The position numbers and the translations under genes were made by a program. This document shows, in pieces, positions 53,392 through 62,029 of a stretch of DNA of 64,000 bases. Numbering within the stretch: the stretch's first letter is position 1; each line of letters begins with the position of its first letter. The notes under the pieces are model-generated. The model had not been told where the DNA came from. It saw only the letters and a program-made list of their open reading frames with translations, and did no database searches. The DNA is from an uncultured Christensenellaceae bacterium (lineage in GTDB: Bacteria > Bacillota > Clostridia > Christensenellales > Borkfalkiaceae). Location of the stretch: positions 92,406 through 156,405 of the forward strand of contig CAJUNJ010000001.1 in NCBI GenBank assembly GCA_910587825.1, written 5' to 3'.

Positions 53392-54795
53392 ATGGCAGAG
53401 AAAAAACGCGCCGTGACTATGGAAAAGCTTGTCGCGCTGTGCAAGAACAGAGGCTTTATTTTCCCCGGAAGCGAAATTTACGGCGGACTTGCAAACACCT
53501 GGGACTTCGGTCCGCTTGGCGTTGAATTTAAGAATAACGTTAAAAAAGCGTGGTGGAAAAAGTTTTTACAGGAGTCGCCCTACAACACGGGACTTGACTG
53601 TGCGATACTTATGAATACGCGCACCTGGAAAGCTTCCGGACACCTCGGCGGTTTTTCAGACCCCCTTATGGATTGCAAAAGCTGTAAAGCAAGACACCGC
53701 GCGGATAACCTTGTGGAAGATTATTGCAAAAAACACAAGCTGGATTTAAGCGTTGAAAGTATGGACAACGAAGCTTTGGAAAGCTTTATTGCCGAAAAGA
53801 AAATTAACTGCCCCGTATGCGGCAAAAGCGACTTTACGCCCATAAGAAAATTTAACCTTATGTTTAAAACTTTTCAAGGGGTAACGGAAGATACCGTAAA
53901 CACCGTTTATCTCCGTCCCGAAACGGCGCAGGGCATTTTTGTAAACTTTAAAAACGTGGCGCGCACGTCGCGTCTTCGCGTGCCTTTCGGCATAGGTCAG
54001 ATAGGTAAATCGTTCAGAAACGAAATTACGCCCGGAAACTTTATTTTCCGCGTCCGCGAGTTCGAGCAAATGGAGCTTGAATTTTTCTGTAAGCCCGGAA
54101 CAGACCTCGAATGGTTCGGCTATTGGAAGGACTATTGCAAGAACTTCCTTCTTTCGCTTGGACTTAAAGAGGAAAACCTTAAACTGCGCGACCATTCGCC
54201 CGAAGAGCTGTGCTTTTATTCAAAGGCAACGACCGACTTCGAATATAACTTCGCTTTCGGCTGGGGCGAGCTTTGGGGCATTGCCGACAGGACGGACTAC
54301 GACCTTACACAGCACGCGAAAGAGAGCGGGGAAAATATGGAATACACCGACCCCGCAACAAACGAGAAGTACGTACCTTACGTTATAGAGCCTTCCCTCG
54401 GTGTGGAAAGAATGGTGCTTGCATTCCTTACCGACGCTTACGACGAGGAAGTTTTGGACGCTGAGAAAAACGACGTGAGAACGGTTTTAAGGCTGCACCC
54501 CTTCCTTGCGCCCTATAAAGCTTGCGTACTTCCGCTGCAAAAGGGACTTTCGGAAAAGGCGGACGAAGTGTACAGAAAGCTTGCCAAAAAGTTTTCCGTA
54601 ACCTACGACGTGACGGGTTCAATCGGCAAGAGATACCGTCGTCAGGACGAAATAGGCACGCCTTTCTGCATAACGGTCGACTTCGATACGCTTAACGATA
54701 ACACCGTCACCGTGCGCGACAGAGACACTATGCAACAGATTAGGCTTAGCATTGACGAATTGGAAAATTATATTGAAAAGAGCCTTGAATTTTAA
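53392..54795 (+). CDS. glyQS: Glycyl-tRNA synthetase (single-chain, alpha2 type)
   Basis: 467 residues from the ATG at 53392 with AAAGGAG upstream. An upstream in-frame ATG at 53341 lies before that site and within the predicted leader. Class II motifs: DFGPLGVEFKNNVKKAWW (motif 1 region), FRNEITPGNFIFRVREFEQ (motif 2) and PSLGVERMVLAFL (motif 3), with a zinc-finger-like insertion CKSC...CPVC around residues 100-145 and a C-terminal anticodon-binding domain. It is the eukaryote/archaeal-like dimer type, not the GlyQ/GlyS tetramer. Confidence 0.97.
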   Translation: MAEKKRAVTMEKLVALCKNRGFIFPGSEIYGGLANTWDFGPLGVEFKNNVKKAWWKKFLQESPYNTGLDCAILMNTRTWKASGHLGGFSDPLMDCKSCKARHRADNLVEDYCKKHKLDLSVESMDNEALESFIAEKKINCPVCGKSDFTPIRKFNLMFKTFQGVTEDTVNTVYLRPETAQGIFVNFKNVARTSRLRVPFGIGQIGKSFRNEITPGNFIFRVREFEQMELEFFCKPGTDLEWFGYWKDYCKNFLLSLGLKEENLKLRDHSPEELCFYSKATTDFEYNFAFGWGELWGIADRTDYDLTQHAKESGENMEYTDPATNEKYVPYVIEPSLGVERMVLAFLTDAYDEEVLDAEKNDVRTVLRLHPFLAPYKACVLPLQKGLSEKADEVYRKLAKKFSVTYDVTGSIGKRYRRQDEIGTPFCITVDFDTLNDNTVTVRDRDTMQQIRLSIDELENYIEKSLEF

Positions 54796-54806
54796 ATAAA
54801 TAGTTT

Positions 54807-54840
54807 AAGCCCCGCAAAACGCACGTGTTTTGCGGGGCTT
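54807..54840. terminator. Bidirectional terminator after glyQS
   Basis: 14-bp perfect stem AAGCCCCGCAAAAC with its complement and six-base loop, between convergent genes. Confidence 0.9.
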
Positions 54841-54852
54841 ATGTTTGTAAAA

Positions 54853-55869
54853 TTATTTGTCCTTATCCGTATTCTTATCTATATATTTATCGAGCATCGG
54901 TTTACCGAACTTGTTCATTAGCATACCTATAAGTCTTGACTTTACCGACTTAGGCTGTTTTTCTTCCTCTTCTATACTTCCTTCGAAGTTTAAATCCTTG
55001 CAGGGGTCGAAAGTAAGATAACCGCATTCGACCGCATATGCGAAAACGTTTTTAAGTATGCCCTCTACAAGCGGTTTATCCTCTTCGCCTGCACCGTCCA
55101 CCACCGAAAGTATCTGTGCCGGACGTATGGATACTACGTACTTTTTGCCGAGCGCGGGTATTAAATAATTATCGAGACATATGCCGATTTCGTCGTAATA
55201 CTTCTGCGCCACACGCTTTATTATTTTGCTGTCACCCGACGAAGTTACGATAAGCTCGTACCATTCGAGCGCGACAACAGAAAAACGGTACTTGATTTTA
55301 ACGGGCGAAAGAAGCCACCTTGCAAGTTTGCCGAACCCGCCGCATACAAGCGGTATTACCTGAAACACAAGACAGATTATCGAAAAGATTATCAGAACTA
55401 TATCGACGGCGACATACTTTGCAGAATATTCCCCGCCCATTGCAAACGCCAGCGCGACTATCGTAATTGCTACCGACAGAAGCCGCACGACAAGTCTGAA
55501 ATAGGAAAGCGCCTTGGTATACCTTTTTATGTTTTTGGCCTTTGCGCCTAACCCGCACATAGTTACGATAAACAGCGTCAAAAACAATGCTCCGTAAATG
55601 CCGAGAAGCACGTAAAGCGCGATTTCGGAACCAAAGCTTAATTTTTTAAACAGTCCGGTGCCGAATATATAGGCGACGTAAATGAGTGTAAATACAAGGC
55701 TTACGGACATAGAAAGTACGTTAAGCCTGCGTGCTATTACGGCACGGTTAGAATAAACGTTTTTTATTAAATTGCGTATGTCGTATACATCTTTTGCAAG
55801 CGTGAAAGTTTCTTCCGCGTTTATGGTATGGCGTACAGTTACCTTTTCATCGTTCTTTTTTTCGTCCAT
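54853..55869 (-). CDS. Hypothetical four-helix membrane protein
   Basis: 338 residues with ACGGAG before the ATG. Cytoplasmic N-terminus of about 45 residues, four membrane helices (about 48-73, 80-105, 128-146, 152-180), then a soluble C-terminal domain of about 150 residues (VVALEWYELIVTSSGDSKI, YYDEIGICLDNYLIPALGKKY). The tail is Glu/Lys-rich. No family recognised. It follows the ABC-F gene by 21 bases and is probably co-transcribed with it. Confidence 0.75.
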   Translation of the reverse strand: MDEKKNDEKVTVRHTINAEETFTLAKDVYDIRNLIKNVYSNRAVIARRLNVLSMSVSLVFTLIYVAYIFGTGLFKKLSFGSEIALYVLLGIYGALFLTLFIVTMCGLGAKAKNIKRYTKALSYFRLVVRLLSVAITIVALAFAMGGEYSAKYVAVDIVLIIFSIICLVFQVIPLVCGGFGKLARWLLSPVKIKYRFSVVALEWYELIVTSSGDSKIIKRVAQKYYDEIGICLDNYLIPALGKKYVVSIRPAQILSVVDGAGEEDKPLVEGILKNVFAYAVECGYLTFDPCKDLNFEGSIEEEEKQPKSVKSRLIGMLMNKFGKPMLDKYIDKNTDKDK

Positions 55870-55890
55870 AAAATACTCCGTATAGACAGA

Positions 55891-57780
55891 TTATATCATC
55901 TTTTCATACTCTTTGTAAAGCCCGTCAAGCTGTAATTTTATACCTTCCAGCCGTACCAGCAGTCGGTTTACCTGCACGTAATCGGACGCAACTTCGGGAA
56001 GCGCAAGCATTTCGTTGATTTCGGCTTCCTCCCGCTCGCAGTCGGAAATTTGCTTTTCGAGTTTTGCCGTAAGCTGTTTTATTCTCTCGGCTTCCGCACG
56101 TTCCTTTTTTGAACGGTGCGAACTTTGCTTTTCCCTTTCGCGGGCGGAATTTTTTTCTAACGTTATTTCGGCTTCAAGCCGCTCGGCGCGTTTTTTCTTT
56201 TCTTCGTTAAACCGGTCGTACCCGCCGTTGAAATAATTTAAAGATTTGTTTTCTATTTCGGCTATGCTTTTTGCTATCGCGGAGATAAAATACCTGTCGT
56301 GCGATACGAAAATGAGCGTACCGTCAAAATCTTTAAGCGCCTTTTCCAATCCTTCGCGGGCGGGCAGGTCGAGATGGTTGGTGGGTTCGTCTAAAAGCAA
56401 AACGTTGCCGCGGGCGCATTCCAAAACGCACAGCGCAAGCTTAGCACGCTCTCCGCCCGAAAGCGATTTTACGGGCTTGGGCATATCTTCCGCAAAAAGT
56501 CCGCAACGCGCCAGCGCCGAACGTACTTCGGTTTGGGTATAATCGACGTGCCGTTCCCAAAGTTCCTGTATGACCGTGTTGTCTTCGTTAAGATTTGTAA
56601 ATTCCTGATCGTAATAGCCGTATTTTACGTACCTTCCCGTAGTTATGGCTGGATTGCCGTTTAAAATTTCTTTTAAAAGCGAGCTTTTCCCCGTACCGTT
56701 TTCGCCGACGAGCGCAAGCTTGTCCCCTCGTTTTACCGAAAGCTTTCCGTCGGCAATAAGCGACTTTTCTCCCCTTTTGAGATTAAGCCCGTCTATTTCG
56801 AGAACACGTTCGTACGGCTGTACTTCAAAACCGAAATTGAATTTTGGCGGAGCAGGCGGAATATAAGGCTTTTCGGGCACCTGCATTTTTTCTATTTGCT
56901 TTACCCTGCTCTGCGCGGATTTTGCGGTAGTTGCACGGACGATGTTTCTGTCAACGTAATCCTGCAATTTCGCCAATTCTTGCCTGCAAGCTTCGTATTC
57001 TTTTAAAAGTCTTGCGCATAGTTCGGCTTTAAGCGTCTTATATTTAGAATAATTGCCCGAAAACGAAAGAAGTTTTTTGTTTTCTATTTCAAGTATGCGC
57101 CCGACCGTTCTGTCAAGAAAATATCTGTCGTGCGATACTACGAGTATGCCGCCCTTAAAAGATTGAAGATAGTCTTCAAGCCAGAAAAGCGTCTGTATGT
57201 CCAGATGGTTTGTCGGCTCGTCCAGAATAAGAAGGTCGGGTTCTTCAAGCAAAAGTCTTGCAAGCTTCAAACGGGTCTTTTCCCCGCCGGACATACTGTC
57301 TATTACCCTTTCGTACATTTCCGAAAAGCCCATTCCGTTTAAAACGGTCTTTATCTTTACGTCGACGCCGAAGCAGTCCTTTGCCGAAATATACTTATTC
57401 AGACTTTCTATTTTTGCCGAAAGCACGTCGTATTCCTTACCCGGATAAGGAGTTGAAGAGAGTTGCGACGAAAGGGATGAAAGCTTTTGCACTGCCGACA
57501 GCTCTTCACTGAAAATTTCAAGCATTTCGCCGTAGACGGTATTGCCGCTTACGTACCCGCCGTTTTGTTCGAGATAACCTATTTTAAGCCCGTTCTTTTT
57601 TGTGACCGTGCCCGCGTCGGCTTCAAGTTCGCCGAGAATAAGTTTTATAAGCGTAGTCTTACCACCGCCGTTTGCGCCGATAAGCCCGACGCGTTCGCCT
57701 TCGTTAACGGCAAAACTTACGCCTTCGAATATTAAGTTTCCACCGTAACCGAATGTTACGCCGTCAAGATTAAATAACAT
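55891..57780 (-). CDS. ABC-F family ATPase
   Basis: 629 residues, two ABC ATPase cassettes and no membrane segment. First Walker A GANGGGKTT and signature SGGEKTRL, Walker B LLILDEPTNHLD; second Walker A GENGTGKSS, signature LSGGERAKLAL, LLLDEPTNHLD. A helical P-site tRNA-interaction linker lies between (about 240-300), and the C-terminus is a coiled coil of about 90 residues. Architecture matches the Bacillus YdiF group of translation factors. Whether it protects from ribosome-targeting antibiotics cannot be told. The ATG follows the radical SAM stop by three bases without its own Shine-Dalgarno. Confidence 0.93.
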   Translation of the reverse strand: MLFNLDGVTFGYGGNLIFEGVSFAVNEGERVGLIGANGGGKTTLIKLILGELEADAGTVTKKNGLKIGYLEQNGGYVSGNTVYGEMLEIFSEELSAVQKLSSLSSQLSSTPYPGKEYDVLSAKIESLNKYISAKDCFGVDVKIKTVLNGMGFSEMYERVIDSMSGGEKTRLKLARLLLEEPDLLILDEPTNHLDIQTLFWLEDYLQSFKGGILVVSHDRYFLDRTVGRILEIENKKLLSFSGNYSKYKTLKAELCARLLKEYEACRQELAKLQDYVDRNIVRATTAKSAQSRVKQIEKMQVPEKPYIPPAPPKFNFGFEVQPYERVLEIDGLNLKRGEKSLIADGKLSVKRGDKLALVGENGTGKSSLLKEILNGNPAITTGRYVKYGYYDQEFTNLNEDNTVIQELWERHVDYTQTEVRSALARCGLFAEDMPKPVKSLSGGERAKLALCVLECARGNVLLLDEPTNHLDLPAREGLEKALKDFDGTLIFVSHDRYFISAIAKSIAEIENKSLNYFNGGYDRFNEEKKKRAERLEAEITLEKNSAREREKQSSHRSKKERAEAERIKQLTAKLEKQISDCEREEAEINEMLALPEVASDYVQVNRLLVRLEGIKLQLDGLYKEYEKMI

Positions 57781-57783
57781 AAT

Positions 57784-58635
57784 TTAAAAGTCCCAATCGG
57801 GTATAAACGTCTGTTCCGCGCTGTCGTAATCCTGTATAAATACGTTTTTCAGACCGTATTCTTCAACTGCGGAAAGCACTTTTTCATATTCGCGCTTAGT
57901 AATTTTACGCTGTAATTCCTTATAATTTTCTATCTTTCCGAAAGGCGTATACTGGCTCATAAGACTGAAATGCACGCTTTCCGGAAGGGTTGAAATAAAT
58001 TTTACGACGTTTACCGAATCGTACGAAGCAAGCGGTAAAACCAAATGCCTTACAATACATCCGGAAAGCATTTTGCCGTCTTCAGTCATTTTCAGTTGCT
58101 TTTCAGCCATAAACCTTATTGCGGGCAACGTGTATTCCGCATAGTCGGCGCGGGCGGTGTAACGCCTTGCCAGAAGCGGATCTGTAAATTTTAAATCCGG
58201 CAGATAAATATCGGTAAAGCTGTCCGCCTTTTTCAGACTTTCAAGCGTTTCGTAACCGTGGGTATTGTACACGACCGGTATATTAGGGCGATAAATTTCA
58301 AACGCCTTTGCTATCTCGCCGACATAATGAGTCGGATTGACGAGATTAATATTTTCCGCTCCCCGCTCTTCGAGTTCTTTGAAAATTTCCGCAAGTTGCG
58401 CGACCGAAATATCTTTTCCGCGGGTATTGCGCGAAAGAGAATAATTCTGACAGAAAACGCATTTCAGCGAACAACCGCAAAAAAATATGCAACCGCTTCC
58501 GTTTTTGAAAGACACGGGCGGTTCTTCGAACGGATGAAGATAATATTTGGCAATTCTTATCCCGCTTACGCCGCAAGCGCCCGCTTTGACGGCTCTGTCC
58601 GCCCCGCAGGCAATCGGGCACTGAGTACAGTTCAT
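57784..58635 (-). CDS. PflA-like radical SAM protein
   Basis: 283 residues. The radical SAM cluster motif CSLKCVFCQN (CxxxCxxC) lies near residue 54 after a Cys-rich N-terminus (CTQCPIACGADR, KAGACGV). The TIM-barrel continues with INLVNPTHYVGEI, VVYNTHGYETLE and DIYLPDLKF. It resembles the pyruvate-formate-lyase-activating-enzyme-like group (COG1313), whose substrates are mostly unknown. TATAAT is six bases before the ATG with no Shine-Dalgarno, so the message is predicted leaderless. It is divergent from the SAM-riboswitch-controlled metK gene, which makes its cosubstrate. Confidence 0.88.
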   Translation of the reverse strand: MNCTQCPIACGADRAVKAGACGVSGIRIAKYYLHPFEEPPVSFKNGSGCIFFCGCSLKCVFCQNYSLSRNTRGKDISVAQLAEIFKELEERGAENINLVNPTHYVGEIAKAFEIYRPNIPVVYNTHGYETLESLKKADSFTDIYLPDLKFTDPLLARRYTARADYAEYTLPAIRFMAEKQLKMTEDGKMLSGCIVRHLVLPLASYDSVNVVKFISTLPESVHFSLMSQYTPFGKIENYKELQRKITKREYEKVLSAVEEYGLKNVFIQDYDSAEQTFIPDWDF

Positions 58636-58641
58636 AAGAAA

Positions 58642-58670
58642 ATTATATAATAAATAAACTTTAAATGCAA
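58642..58670 (-). promoter_or_regulatory. Promoter of the radical SAM gene, predicted leaderless
   Basis: Minus strand TTGCAT, 17-base spacer, TATAAT, six bases, ATG at 58635. Confidence 0.65.
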
Positions 58671-58677
58671 CATTTGT

Positions 58678-58706
58678 TTGACAAATAATCGCGGTGCGTG
58701 TATAAT
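58678..58706 (+). promoter_or_regulatory. Perfect-consensus promoter of the SAM riboswitch-metK unit
   Basis: TTGACA, 17-base spacer, TATAAT, ending ten bases before the riboswitch P1 stem. Confidence 0.85.
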
Positions 58707-58715
58707 TTATTCAAA

Positions 58716-58796
58716 CCTATAAAGAGTGTGCGAGAGAACGGCTCTTAGACCACACAGCAACCTGCTTTGCAAGGTGCTAATGCCGAGACCTATGGG
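58716..58796 (+). ncRNA. SAM-I (S-box) riboswitch aptamer
   Basis: P1 is CCTATA (58716-58721) pairing with TATGGG (58791-58796). After P1 comes AAGAG, then P2 GTGTG/CACAC enclosing the kink-turn-like GCGAGAGA and a GGCTCTTAGACC arm. AGCAACC, the P3 hairpin ACCT/AGGT and the GGTGCTAATGCC segment match the S-box core. The position directly upstream of metK fits feedback control by SAM. Confidence 0.88.
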
Positions 58797-58813
58797 AACA
58801 TAAAAATTACCTA

Positions 58814-58842
58814 CCCCCGTTAGTCTTGGCGGAGGGTTTTTT
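58814..58842 (+). terminator. Expression-platform terminator of the SAM riboswitch
   Basis: Stem CCCCCG/CGGAGGG with one bulged A, followed by six T residues, 17 bases after the aptamer. Predicted to form when SAM is bound, stopping transcription before metK. Confidence 0.8.
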
Positions 58843-58930
58843 ATGTTCTGAAAAAATAATGACGGCGACAGAACAATTTATTTCCGTAACTGCCGTATAT
58901 TCAAATGATAAAAAACGTGAGGATTGAAAT

Positions 58931-60088
58931 ATGAAAAAATTATTTACAAGCGAAAGCGTAACCCAAGGTCACCCCGACAAACTTTGCGATGCCATATCCG
59001 ACGCAATAGTCGACGAAATTTTCAAAACCGACTGTAACGCGAGATGCGCGATAGAATGTTGTGCGGCGTTTGACAGATTACTTATAATGGGTGAAGTGAC
59101 CACGTTTGCATCTGTAAATTACGAAGAAATTGCAAGACGCACAATAAAAGAAATAGGTTACGATTTCGGAACCTTTTCTTACGACAAGTGCAGCGTTACG
59201 GTTGCCGTCCACAGCCAAAGTCCCGATATCGCAATGGGCGTTGACAGTTCGCTTGAAAACAAGACGGGCGGTTCGGCGGAAGATTTGCTCGGCGCGGGCG
59301 ACCAGGGTATGATGTTCGGTTACGCTTGCAGAGAAACGGCAGAACTTATGCCCCTGCCCATCTCCCTCTCGCATAAACTTGCAAAAAGGTTGGAAGAAGT
59401 AAGAAAGCAAGGAACTCTCCCCTATCTCCGCCCCGACGGAAAAACGCAGGTTACGGTTGAATATGACGGAAATACGCCCGTCAGAGTCGATACAGTAGTA
59501 ATTTCCGCACAGCACGACGAAAATGTTACACAGGAAAAAATCAGGGAAGATATTTTAAAATACGTAGTAAGCATTATTCCAGAAAAATTAATAGATAACG
59601 ACACCAAATATTTCATAAACCCGACGGGCAGATTCGAAATAGGCGGTCCCGAAGGCGACAGCGGACTTACGGGCAGGAAGATAATCGTCGACACCTACGG
59701 CGGAAGATGCGCGCACGGCGGCGGAGCGTTTTCGGGCAAAGACCCCACTAAAGTCGACCGCTCGGCGGCGTATATGGCGAGATATATCTGCAAAAATATT
59801 GTTGCGGCAGGTCTTGCCGACGAAGCCGAACTTCAAATAGCTTACGCAATAGGCGTTTCCCGACCCGTATCGGTTTTTGTCAATACGTTCGGCACGGGTA
59901 AGCTTAAAGACGAAATTATTGCCGACATTATATGCAAAGAGTTTGATTTACGTCCCTACTCAATTATAAAAACGCTTAAACTGCGTGCGCCAATATTTTC
60001 GCAGACTTCGGCTTACGGACATTTCGGAAAAGAATATTTGCCCTGGGAAAGATGCGACAGGGTTAACAATTTAAAAAAATATCTTTGA
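58931..60088 (+). CDS. metK: S-adenosylmethionine synthetase
   Basis: 385 residues. Motifs: SVTQGHPDKLCDAISDAIV at the N-terminus, GAGDQGMMFGYA for methionine/ATP binding, GGPEGDSGLTGRKIIVDTYG and the P-loop-like GGGAFSGKDPTKVDRSAAY. It makes SAM from methionine and ATP. The ATG at 58931 follows GAGGA. Preceded by an S-box riboswitch and terminator, so it should be expressed when SAM is low. comF follows three bases after its stop. Confidence 0.97.
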   Translation: MKKLFTSESVTQGHPDKLCDAISDAIVDEIFKTDCNARCAIECCAAFDRLLIMGEVTTFASVNYEEIARRTIKEIGYDFGTFSYDKCSVTVAVHSQSPDIAMGVDSSLENKTGGSAEDLLGAGDQGMMFGYACRETAELMPLPISLSHKLAKRLEEVRKQGTLPYLRPDGKTQVTVEYDGNTPVRVDTVVISAQHDENVTQEKIREDILKYVVSIIPEKLIDNDTKYFINPTGRFEIGGPEGDSGLTGRKIIVDTYGGRCAHGGGAFSGKDPTKVDRSAAYMARYICKNIVAAGLADEAELQIAYAIGVSRPVSVFVNTFGTGKLKDEIIADIICKEFDLRPYSIIKTLKLRAPIFSQTSAYGHFGKEYLPWERCDRVNNLKKYL

Positions 60089-60091
60089 CAA

Positions 60092-60814
60092 ATGAAAAAG
60101 CTGGGAAGATTATTGATAGACGCGTTCTTTCCGAAAGGCTTCACCTGCGATTTATGCGGTATAGAAATTTTTGAAGGCAATTTATGCAAAGAATGCTTAA
60201 AGACAGTCGTATTCAACGACGGTGCCACCTGTCCCGTTTGCGGACGGCGGACGCAACGCGACGAATTGTGCCTTGAATGCAAAGCGCACGCCCCGCTGTA
60301 CTTCGGGGCGTTTTCCCCGCTTGTTTACGAAGGCGGAAGTGTACAGCTTATTGCAAAATTCAAAAACGACGGCGGATATTTAAAAGATTATTTCGCAAAG
60401 CTAATTTGCGACAAAATACCCAATATTGACTTTGACTGTATTGTCTACGTGCCTATGACTTTCAACGCCGAAAGAAAACGCGGATACAATCAAGCCGAAA
60501 TTCTTGCAAAAAGCATCTCGGAAAATACGGGGTATCCCGTTATACGCAATGCAATTACTAAAATCAAAGACACGAAAGCACAGAAATCTCTTGCGTTTAA
60601 AGAACGTATAAGTAATCTTAAAGGTTGCTTTAAAATTGAAAAACCGTCGGAATTAAAGGATAAATCCGTTCTGTTGGTAGACGACGTTCTCACCACAGGG
60701 GCGACTTCGGAAACACTGTGCGGGTTGATTATGAAAGCAGGCGCAAAAAGCGTATGGCTTGCTACGGTTGCTTCGGTAGAATATAAAACCGAAAAGCAAG
60801 ATAACAACGATTAA
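60092..60814 (+). CDS. comF: ComF family phosphoribosyltransferase-like protein
   Basis: 240 residues. N-terminal zinc-finger cysteines (CDLC, CKEC, CPVC, CLEC between residues 19 and 66) precede a type I PRTase domain with the PRPP loop VLLVDDVLTTGAT near 193 and the family motif ERKRGYNQAEILA. ComF is needed for DNA uptake in competent bacteria, but homologues occur in many non-competent species. The start lies three bases after metK with no clear Shine-Dalgarno, so it is probably read from the metK transcript. Confidence 0.92.
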   Translation: MKKLGRLLIDAFFPKGFTCDLCGIEIFEGNLCKECLKTVVFNDGATCPVCGRRTQRDELCLECKAHAPLYFGAFSPLVYEGGSVQLIAKFKNDGGYLKDYFAKLICDKIPNIDFDCIVYVPMTFNAERKRGYNQAEILAKSISENTGYPVIRNAITKIKDTKAQKSLAFKERISNLKGCFKIEKPSELKDKSVLLVDDVLTTGATSETLCGLIMKAGAKSVWLATVASVEYKTEKQDNND

Positions 60815-60819
60815 AATAA

Positions 60820-60848
60820 TTGACAATGCCTTCAGCATTTGCTAAAAT
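60820..60848 (+). promoter_or_regulatory. Promoter of tRNA-Ser and its leader
   Basis: TTGACA, 17-base spacer, TAAAAT, right after the comF stop. The start would be near 60855, so the tRNA transcript carries about 100 bases of structured leader. Confidence 0.65.
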
Positions 60849-60865
60849 ATAAAAGCTGTCTGTAT

Positions 60866-60949
60866 TTAAGTTTTAAGATGGCAGAGCGGTAACGGTTCCC
60901 GTTCGATTCGACGAATGCCCGCATTCGCCCGCTCTCGTTTAAAACTTAA
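60866..60949 (+). other. Structured tRNA-Ser-like leader
   Basis: An 84-base nested hairpin: outer arms TTAAGTTTTAA/TTAAAACTTAA (11 bp perfect), inner arms AGAGCGG/CCGCTCT, and a small CGAATG/CATTCG hairpin. Its 60876-60890 sequence AGATGGCAGAGCGGT is identical to the D-arm region of the tRNA-Ser gene 86 bases downstream. It cannot form a cloverleaf. It may be a degenerated tandem tRNA copy or a folded leader for processing. Confidence 0.55.
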
Positions 60950-60957
60950 TATTTCTT

Positions 60958-61048
<91 letters not shown>

Positions 61049-61049
61049 G

Positions 61050-61087
61050 AAACCCAAATTGAACATCTAAAAGTTTAATTTGGGTTT
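61050..61087 (+). terminator. Terminator after tRNA-Ser, on the element side
   Basis: 11-bp perfect stem AAACCCAAATT/AATTTGGGTTT, then TGATTTTAT. It lies inside the inserted interval, so the element supplies the tRNA's terminator. Confidence 0.75.
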
Positions 61088-61122
61088 TGATTTTATATAA
61101 ATCATTAATAGGAGAAAATCTT

Positions 61123-61731
61123 ATGAAACCAACGCCTGTGGAAGAAAATGAAATATTATTAAAGAAGAAAGAAATCGACGAAACTAAAGAAGAATTTGTT
61201 GAGAATTTTAATAAATATAGTTGTGTTACTCCTAAAACACGATTGATAATTGTTGGGACAATTACTCCGCCTGATGGAATGAACAATGGATACTTCTATA
61301 CGGCTCCACACAATTCAGTATATAGATTAATTGACGAATCAAAAAGCACCAATTTAAAAAGATTAAAAAAGTCTTTGTCAAAAGAAACTACTCCTGAAAA
61401 GAAAGAAGCAGTTGTTACTCAAATAAAAAATGTTTTAGAAGAAAATGGGATTGCCTTTTTAGACATAATGAAATACGCAATACGCCAATTAAATAAATCC
61501 GATGATGACGTTATAAAATATTATTGTATAGATATTGAAAGATTTAAAAATATTCCTAACTCCGTTTATTTTATTTGTAATAGCAAGTTAGCAAAAGAAG
61601 GTTATCTAAATATCTGCAAAGCATTACACCGCGAGCCAAACTATATTTATCTGCCACAAAATTTTCCGCATTTATATAGAAATGGCAACGAAGAGAAATG
61701 GATTGAAATTATAAAAAAATATTCGATTTAG
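61123..61731 (+). CDS. Uracil-DNA-glycosylase-superfamily-like protein
   Basis: 202 residues from the ATG at 61123 (AGGAG eight bases upstream). The core LIIVGTITPPDG, GYFYTAPHNSVYRLID, GIAFLDIMKYAIRQ, VYFICNSKLAKEG and YLPQNFPHLYR follow the order of motifs in the MUG/UDG-like superfamily (LIVGTFPP, GYFYGxPRNxFW, GIALWDV, LPSxSP). Motif residues differ from classic enzymes, so activity is uncertain. The first 45 residues are charged and helical. AT-rich composition and position between the direct repeats suggest horizontally acquired cargo, possibly for DNA repair or defence. Confidence 0.55.
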   Translation: MKPTPVEENEILLKKKEIDETKEEFVENFNKYSCVTPKTRLIIVGTITPPDGMNNGYFYTAPHNSVYRLIDESKSTNLKRLKKSLSKETTPEKKEAVVTQIKNVLEENGIAFLDIMKYAIRQLNKSDDDVIKYYCIDIERFKNIPNSVYFICNSKLAKEGYLNICKALHREPNYIYLPQNFPHLYRNGNEEKWIEIIKKYSI

Positions 61732-62029
61732 GATACATTTGCTGTGCCTAAAATAATTGTACAAACACACGCCAAAGTGAGTTCGTACTTTTTCTTATGT
61801 ATGAGTGTTTTGGCGTGCGAATACCCATTACAAACTTACTACCTAAACCGCCTATTCTTACGGCGTGGCAAACGCAAAAGCGTGATGAGCAAGGCAACTT
61901 TACAAAATAACGTAATAGTAGGCACTTTGAGAAAAATCTTGAAGTGCCTATACTATATGTTTGATTTAACCGTAAACTTTTGCTATAATGATTGTACGAT
62001 AAACAATAATTTAGTGTAAGGCTACTAAT
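61732..62029. other. Intergenic stretch with imperfect inverted repeats
   Basis: About 300 bases without a convincing gene. Visible are CACGCCAAA/TTTGGCGTG (arms about 35 bases apart, near 61770-61820), TAGGCACTT/AAGTGCCTA (61919-61951), and the GNAT promoter. A 91-codon open frame here has no ribosome binding site and a composition unlike a protein. Confidence 0.4.
61961..61989 (+). promoter_or_regulatory. Promoter of the GNAT gene
   Basis: TTGATT, 17-base spacer, TATAAT, with a 40-base leader holding TAAGG before the ATG at 62030. Confidence 0.65.

Noticed and set aside
60866..60949. A second functional tRNA upstream of tRNA-Ser
   Set aside because: No acceptor pairing, T-arm or CCA; the segment folds as one long nested hairpin instead of a cloverleaf.
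61744..62019. 91-codon plus-strand open frame
   Set aside because: TTG start without ribosome binding site; runs through two inverted repeats and the GNAT promoter; no protein-like pattern.
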